Assembly (NCBI GenBank): GCA_003661865.1
Contig: QMWY01000040.1
Span: 1 to 8,477, forward strand
Length of the DNA: 8,477 bases
Direction of reading: 5' to 3'
From: Thermoprotei archaeon
GTDB lineage: Archaea; Thermoproteota; Thermoprotei_A; Sulfolobales; Ignisphaeraceae
Shown here: positions 5,986 to 8,477 of the stretch, piece by piece
How the letters are laid out: every line of letters starts with the position of its first letter
Position numbering within the stretch: position 1 is the stretch's first letter
The notes under the pieces: generated by a model
The model's input: the letters and a program-made list of their open reading frames with translations, nothing else
The model's database searches: none
Told to the model about the DNA's origin: nothing
Translations under genes and position numbers: made by a program

Positions 5986-7040
5986 TGCTCCTTACCCCGA
6001 CCCCCGAGTACTCTTCTTACGGTATGCGCTATTGAAATGTAGAGCGTCGCTACTAGGGGCTGTATAGCCGGGATCAGAGCTGCTGGGAGGGCGGCTGTCG
6101 GGCCTATGGCCAGGACAGCCATGGTTGCTGCAACGCTTTCGTTCTTGGTTAGGGAGATGAATGTCATCGCCATATGCTCCCTGTACCCTATGCCCAGCGC
6201 CCTGCTGGCGGCTATGAGCGATAGTATGACTGTTGCGTAGATCACCAGCTGCGCCGAGATGATGTAGAGTGCTAGGCCTGGGTTTGATATGAGCAGCCTG
6301 GCCTTGTTAGCTATTAGAACCCCTATCAGTGCCAGCATAAAGGTCACGGTCCATATAGATAGGTACGGCTTTATCCTCCTCATAATCCTGTCCTCAGCAC
6401 TCGGCACACTCCCCCCGCTGCTCTCGGAGGCGCGGGCCGGCTCACCAGCCCTCCTCTTTATGAAGCAGTACCTTATCGCCTGCCCAAGGACCAGCGGGAG
6501 TAGGAGGGCTATCACAACAGATTTCACCAGGGCTGTTATTGGCAGGGCTACATGGACGCTTTGCGCATACAGGGCTATGTAGGCTGGCGCGGCGAACAGT
6601 GCTATAAGTATGCTTAGGATAACCAGAGCCGTTGCAAGCTCTATATTGCCCTCGGCAAGCATAACGTAGGCTACCGAAGCGCTTGATGCAGGCACGGAAT
6701 TGGCGGCGATGTAACCGATACCGATGACCTTATCACCTATATGGGCCGCAAACACCATTGCGATCAGCGGCGTGACAACAAATATTATGGTTATCGCGAC
6801 GGCCGCCTCCTTCAGCTTCGACCGCAGCTCCCCACCCATCCTCTCCGATCGCAGCTGTATCATCGATGGGAGAAGAGTCCCTATAGCAAGGACGAGTATC
6901 ACATTCTTAACGATCTCCTTATGGGCCTTGAAGAAACCCGCGTTATAGTACCCGATGGGGAGGGCGATAAGAATTGCTAGTATCACATAGGCTATCAGGT
7001 ACTTCTTCAGGTGAGCAGCTATTCTCGCTGCACTCGCCAA
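5982..7040 (-). CDS. Bile acid:sodium symporter (BASS/SBF) family transporter
   Basis: This 352-aa membrane protein has about ten predicted helices and the features of the BASS superfamily, which includes the ACR3 arsenite exporters and COG0385 transporters. Conserved-looking segments are IAANSVPASSASVAYVMLAE (111-130) and the late crossing-region motif FISLTKNESVAATMAV (294-309) followed by GPTAALPAALIPAIQPL, which resemble the two ion-binding regions of the family. The ACR3 cysteine is not seen, so arsenite export is unlikely. A hydrophilic loop (about 195-226, Ser/Gly/Glu rich) separates the two halves. The start is TTG at 7040-7038, chosen because the frame upstream reaches TGA at 7058 with no other start codon and GGTGGT lies at 7052-7047. 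It overlaps the TetR gene by 4 nt. Substrate unknown: organic anions are typical for the family. Confidence 0.88.
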   Translation of the reverse strand: MASAARIAAHLKKYLIAYVILAILIALPIGYYNAGFFKAHKEIVKNVILVLAIGTLLPSMIQLRSERMGGELRSKLKEAAVAITIIFVVTPLIAMVFAAHIGDKVIGIGYIAANSVPASSASVAYVMLAEGNIELATALVILSILIALFAAPAYIALYAQSVHVALPITALVKSVVIALLLPLVLGQAIRYCFIKRRAGEPARASESSGGSVPSAEDRIMRRIKPYLSIWTVTFMLALIGVLIANKARLLISNPGLALYIISAQLVIYATVILSLIAASRALGIGYREHMAMTFISLTKNESVAATMAVLAIGPTAALPAALIPAIQPLVATLYISIAHTVRRVLGGRGKEQ

Positions 7041-7044
7041 TGCC

Positions 7045-7058
7045 TGACCACCGGGTCA
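7045..7058 (-). promoter_or_regulatory. Palindromic operator over the transcript start and RBS of the transporter operon
   Basis: The minus strand reads TGACCCGGTGGTCA, a perfect inverted repeat of TGACC and GGTCA around a 4-nt centre. It lies just upstream of the TTG start at 7040, covers the transcript start predicted from the TATA box (about 7053), and contains the GGTGGT ribosome-binding motif. A bound repressor here would block transcription initiation. The likely ligand is the TetR protein of the same operon (inference). Confidence 0.6.
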
Positions 7059-7073
7059 ATAGTTGGCCGGGGC

Positions 7074-7083
7074 TATTTATAAA
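7074..7083 (-). promoter_or_regulatory. TATA box of the transporter-TetR operon
   Basis: The minus strand reads TTTATAAATA, a strong archaeal TATA box. The transcript start expected about 26 nt downstream is near 7053, giving a leader of 12 to 15 nt with GGTGGT before the TTG start. Operator-like repeats lie on both sides of the box. Confidence 0.75.
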
Positions 7084-7112
7084 CTTACCGGTCGGTCAAA
7101 CCATATGGTCAA
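7084..7112 (-). promoter_or_regulatory. Upstream operator region with TTGACC repeats and palindromes
   Basis: On the minus strand TTGACC occurs at 7112-7107 and again at 7099-7094, 13 nt apart. The first copy is part of a palindrome ACCATATGGT (7109-7100), and the second runs into GACCGACCGGT, which includes the self-complementary ACCGGT at 7092-7087. A third TTGACC starts the downstream palindrome (7059-7054). GACC/GGTC half-sites of this kind are typical of TetR-family operators. The segment sits directly upstream of the TATA box, where a bound protein could hinder TBP/TFB, or activate. Confidence 0.55.
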
Positions 7113-7740
7113 TAAAAAGCCCTTGAGCTAGGACAGGGCCGATCGTTCTGCATCATTACCCATCAGAGGGCAGCTGCGCATCCCTAACCCTGCCTAACGC
7201 CTCTACTACCCATCCCCGCCTCAGACCCCATTCCCGTACCCCACTTACACAATGGTTAGCCCCCGTGCAACGAGGGATCCAAGGCATGGGATGCAGAACA
7301 GTATCTCTTCAAAGGGGTTCAGAAAGACCGTGCCTCCCTGATGCGCCATACCGGCTACAAAGTACTTGTTTAGGGCATACCACGATGCTCTTAACGACTG
7401 TTTCAGGAGTTGGAACAAGTATTAACTCCCACCATCACGATCCCAAAGCAATGGGTAATGCCATCCTCTGGAAGACCTCTTATAGGTGTCGAGCCCCGGA
7501 GCTCTTGAGCTCGGCTCTCTACAGGTGCTGCTCAAGACCGGATGCCCAGGCTAGGCCTCGTCGAGATGCGGGTGCTGGTGTAGGAGAGACGATGTAGAGA
7601 ATGTTATAGAACAGGAGGAAGCTGATATGGGGAGATCGCTGAGAGGTTAGGGCATGGAAAAGGGTGGGGCCCCGTATCCATACCGTCTAGGACGTCAGGC
7701 CCGCACGACCTCGGTAACCACGCTCAGCGCAAGCCCTCCT
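7113..7740. other. About 630 nt without a convincing gene
   Basis: I see no intact gene, tRNA or CRISPR repeat in this stretch. The longest plus-strand frame (7265-7597, 110 codons) has an odd composition rich in Cys, His, Arg and Ser, and no recognisable domain. Short coding-like pieces appear in changing frames: on the plus strand KYLFRAYHDALNDCFRSWNKY near 7360-7421, DVENVIEQEEADMG near 7590-7632 and YGEIAERLGHGKGW near 7626-7668; on the minus strand WELILVPTPETVVKSIVVC near 7420-7364. They might be remnants of decayed genes but match nothing I can name. A TATA-like CTATAAGA lies on the minus strand near 7487-7480. A T-rich stretch on the minus strand (about 7119-7111, CTTTTTATT) could be a transcript end or, on the other strand, an AT box. 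Confidence 0.35.
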
Positions 7741-8151
7741 CTACACCCTAGCCTCTAAACCAGCTGGGAGCCCCAACTCCAACGCCTTCCTGTACTGCTC
7801 CTCGTCCGAGGTCACAAGGGCTGCACCCTTACTAAGGGCCTGGGCTATGAACAGGGCATCGTAGATAGTTATGCCCTTGCGCACCGCTATCTCGAAGGCA
7901 TGGTGTATGTACCACTCCTGGGGCTCTATCCTCAGCACGCCCCGCCCCATACCAAGCAGGTCATTCAGCAGCACCACCGCTTTTCCACGCCCTACATCCC
8001 TTAACAGAACAACCCTTTTCCAGAGAGCGTTGGCCACCTCCTCCAGCCCCAGTATATAGGGCCTTCCGCGGAGCACTTCGCGAACCCTTTCCCAGCCCTT
8101 CTCCTTGAGCAGGAACTTGGCCAGGGCTGAGGAATCAACGACTTCCTCTAT
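7741..8151 (-). CDS. vapC: VapC-family PIN-domain toxin (endoribonuclease), apparent ATA start
   Basis: This 136-aa frame encodes a PIN-domain RNase, the toxin of a type II pair. All four catalytic acids are visible: Asp6 in VVDSSALAKFLL, Glu38 in EEVANALWK, Asp98 in ITIYDALFIAQAL, and Asp116 in ALVTSDEEQ; they bind the metal ions that drive RNA cleavage. Length is normal. The start is unusual. The frame reads TGA, GGA, GCG, then ATA at 8151-8149, so no ATG, GTG or TTG exists before Asp6. The ATA lies where the start codon should be, 6 nt after a perfect GGTGA (8162-8158). The first conventional start is GTG at 8076, which would remove residues 1-26 with Asp6 and probably give an inactive protein. 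The frame overlaps the vapB stop by 17 nt. It is either a rare ATA start or a start-codon mutation that silences the toxin. Confidence 0.85.
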   Translation of the reverse strand: MEEVVDSSALAKFLLKEKGWERVREVLRGRPYILGLEEVANALWKRVVLLRDVGRGKAVVLLNDLLGMGRGVLRIEPQEWYIHHAFEIAVRKGITIYDALFIAQALSKGAALVTSDEEQYRKALELGLPAGLEARV

Positions 8152-8368
8152 CGCTCCTCACCCACCTAGAGACCGTGCCTGGGGGGAGCTCAGGTACGTC
8201 GCTGAGGTGCTGCTCCACCCTCCTGATCACAGCCTCGGCCTCGTATCGCGCTACAGCCTCCTCGAGAAGCTTTCTGATAACCTCGCTCCAGTTAACCCCA
8301 GGGATCCTCTCCATCCTCTCCTTGAGCTCCCGGGGTATCCTCACTAAGATCACAACGGTTGAGGCCAC
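8135..8368 (-). CDS. vapB: VapB-family antitoxin
   Basis: This is the antitoxin partner of the PIN toxin downstream. From GTG 8368 it has 77 aa: a beta strand TVVILVRIP near the N-terminus, then two helices (RELKERMERIPG and NWSEVIRKLLEEAVARYEAE), which together look like a ribbon-helix-helix or AbrB/VapB-like DNA-binding dimer domain, and a C-terminal tail (VPELPPGTVSRWVRS) that would wrap the toxin. The pair overlaps by 17 nt, so expression is coupled. Family proteins bind their own promoter and the toxin. The frame also extends up to ATG 8422 (95 aa); I prefer GTG 8368 because the extra 18 residues (MERHRFRAVLRDVLRGAA) lie before the usual N-terminal strand, use AT-rich codons (TTA twice, GTA twice), and contain a direct repeat, and GGGGAG lies 6 nt before the GTG. 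The ATG start remains possible. Confidence 0.85.
   Translation of the reverse strand: MASTVVILVRIPRELKERMERIPGVNWSEVIRKLLEEAVARYEAEAVIRRVEQHLSDVPELPPGTVSRWVRSDRGSR
8156..8162 (-). promoter_or_regulatory. Shine-Dalgarno motif of vapC
   Basis: The minus strand reads GGTGAGG, a full match to the archaeal anti-Shine-Dalgarno complement. It lies inside the 3' end of vapB, and the first start-like codon at normal spacing in the PIN frame is the ATA at 8151. This supports the chosen start. Confidence 0.7.
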
Positions 8369-8378
8369 AGCAGCTCCC

Positions 8379-8399
8379 CGTAATACATCGCGTAATACA
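8379..8399 (-). repeat. Two direct copies of TGTATTACG, 12 nt apart, upstream of vapB
   Basis: The minus strand carries TGTATTACG at 8399-8391 and again at 8387-8379. They lie 11 to 31 nt before the preferred vapB start. The first copy is placed where a TATA box for a leaderless GTG start at 8368 would be; both could be binding sites for VapB autoregulation. If translation begins at ATG 8422 instead, the repeat is coding and may be chance. Confidence 0.4.
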
Positions 8400-8467
8400 G
8401 CTCTAAACCGATGCCTCTCCATGGAGCAGGCCAGCCATGCCTAGCCTACAGAGCTGGAAGCCCGGAA

Positions 8468-8475
8468 CATATAGA
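8468..8475 (-). promoter_or_regulatory. Putative upstream TATA box for vapBC
   Basis: The minus strand reads CTATATGT here. Counting 26 nt puts a transcript start near 8445, upstream of both candidate vapB starts (ATG 8422 and GTG 8368). No GGTG motif precedes the ATG, while GGGGAG precedes the GTG. The window ends 2 nt beyond the box, so its upstream context cannot be judged. Confidence 0.4.
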
Positions 8476-8477
8476 TC

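Noticed and set aside
5982..7040. ACR3 arsenite exporter
   Set aside because: The partner regulator is TetR rather than ArsR type, no arsC is nearby, and the cysteine in the middle helix typical of ACR3 is not seen.
7497..7515. GAGCTCTTGAGCTC inverted repeat as a terminator hairpin
   Set aside because: Two copies of a self-complementary hexamer 2 nt apart give hardly any loop, there is no T tract, and archaeal termination does not normally use such hairpins.
7265..7597. A 110-codon plus-strand open frame in the large gap
   Set aside because: Composition is rich in Cys, His, Ser and Arg, with no hydrophobic core pattern, no Shine-Dalgarno and no promoter; it probably occurs by chance in GC-rich DNA.

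Overview
The window looks like part of a hyperthermophilic archaeal chromosome, most likely a Thermoproteota (crenarchaeal) genome of the Desulfurococcales type. The basis is heavy use of AGG for Arg and ATA for Ile, TATA boxes about 26 nt before likely transcript starts, Shine-Dalgarno motifs of the GGTG(A) type, TTG/GTG starts, a substrate-binding protein on a Thr/Pro stalk with a C-terminal membrane anchor, and a VapBC pair. The species cannot be named from this sequence.

Left (1-4268): a partial minus-strand gene of unknown function is divergent from a three-gene plus-strand operon. The operon encodes an ABC importer of the dipeptide/oligopeptide/oligosaccharide class: an anchored binding protein (389-2401), a DppB-type permease (2416-3396) and a DppC-type permease (3393-4268). 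No ATPase gene is present, so the ATPases must be encoded elsewhere.

Middle (4269-5400): a minus-strand region with signs of decay. A membrane/bacterial-PH-domain gene (4395-4968) is split by one apparent extra base. Before it lies a stretch with short coding-like fragments in different frames (4985-5249), and then an intact 46-codon antitoxin-like gene (5260-5400).

Right-middle (5422-7112, minus): a BASS/SBF-family transporter gene and a TetR-family regulator gene overlap by ATGA, and the 46-aa gene follows 21 nt after. The promoter has a strong TATA box flanked by GACC/GGTC repeats and palindromes, one of which covers the predicted transcript start and ribosome-binding site. This reads as an autoregulated, ligand-induced transporter operon and is the most coherent regulatory unit here.

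Right (7113-8477): about 630 nt without a convincing gene, then a minus-strand VapB-VapC toxin-antitoxin pair. The VapC (PIN) frame has all four catalytic acids but no ATG/GTG/TTG before the first one; an ATA codon sits exactly where the start should be, behind a perfect GGTGA motif. I do not see a clearly new multi-gene system. The best leads are the operator layout of the transporter operon, the missing start codon of vapC, and the broken genes in the middle.
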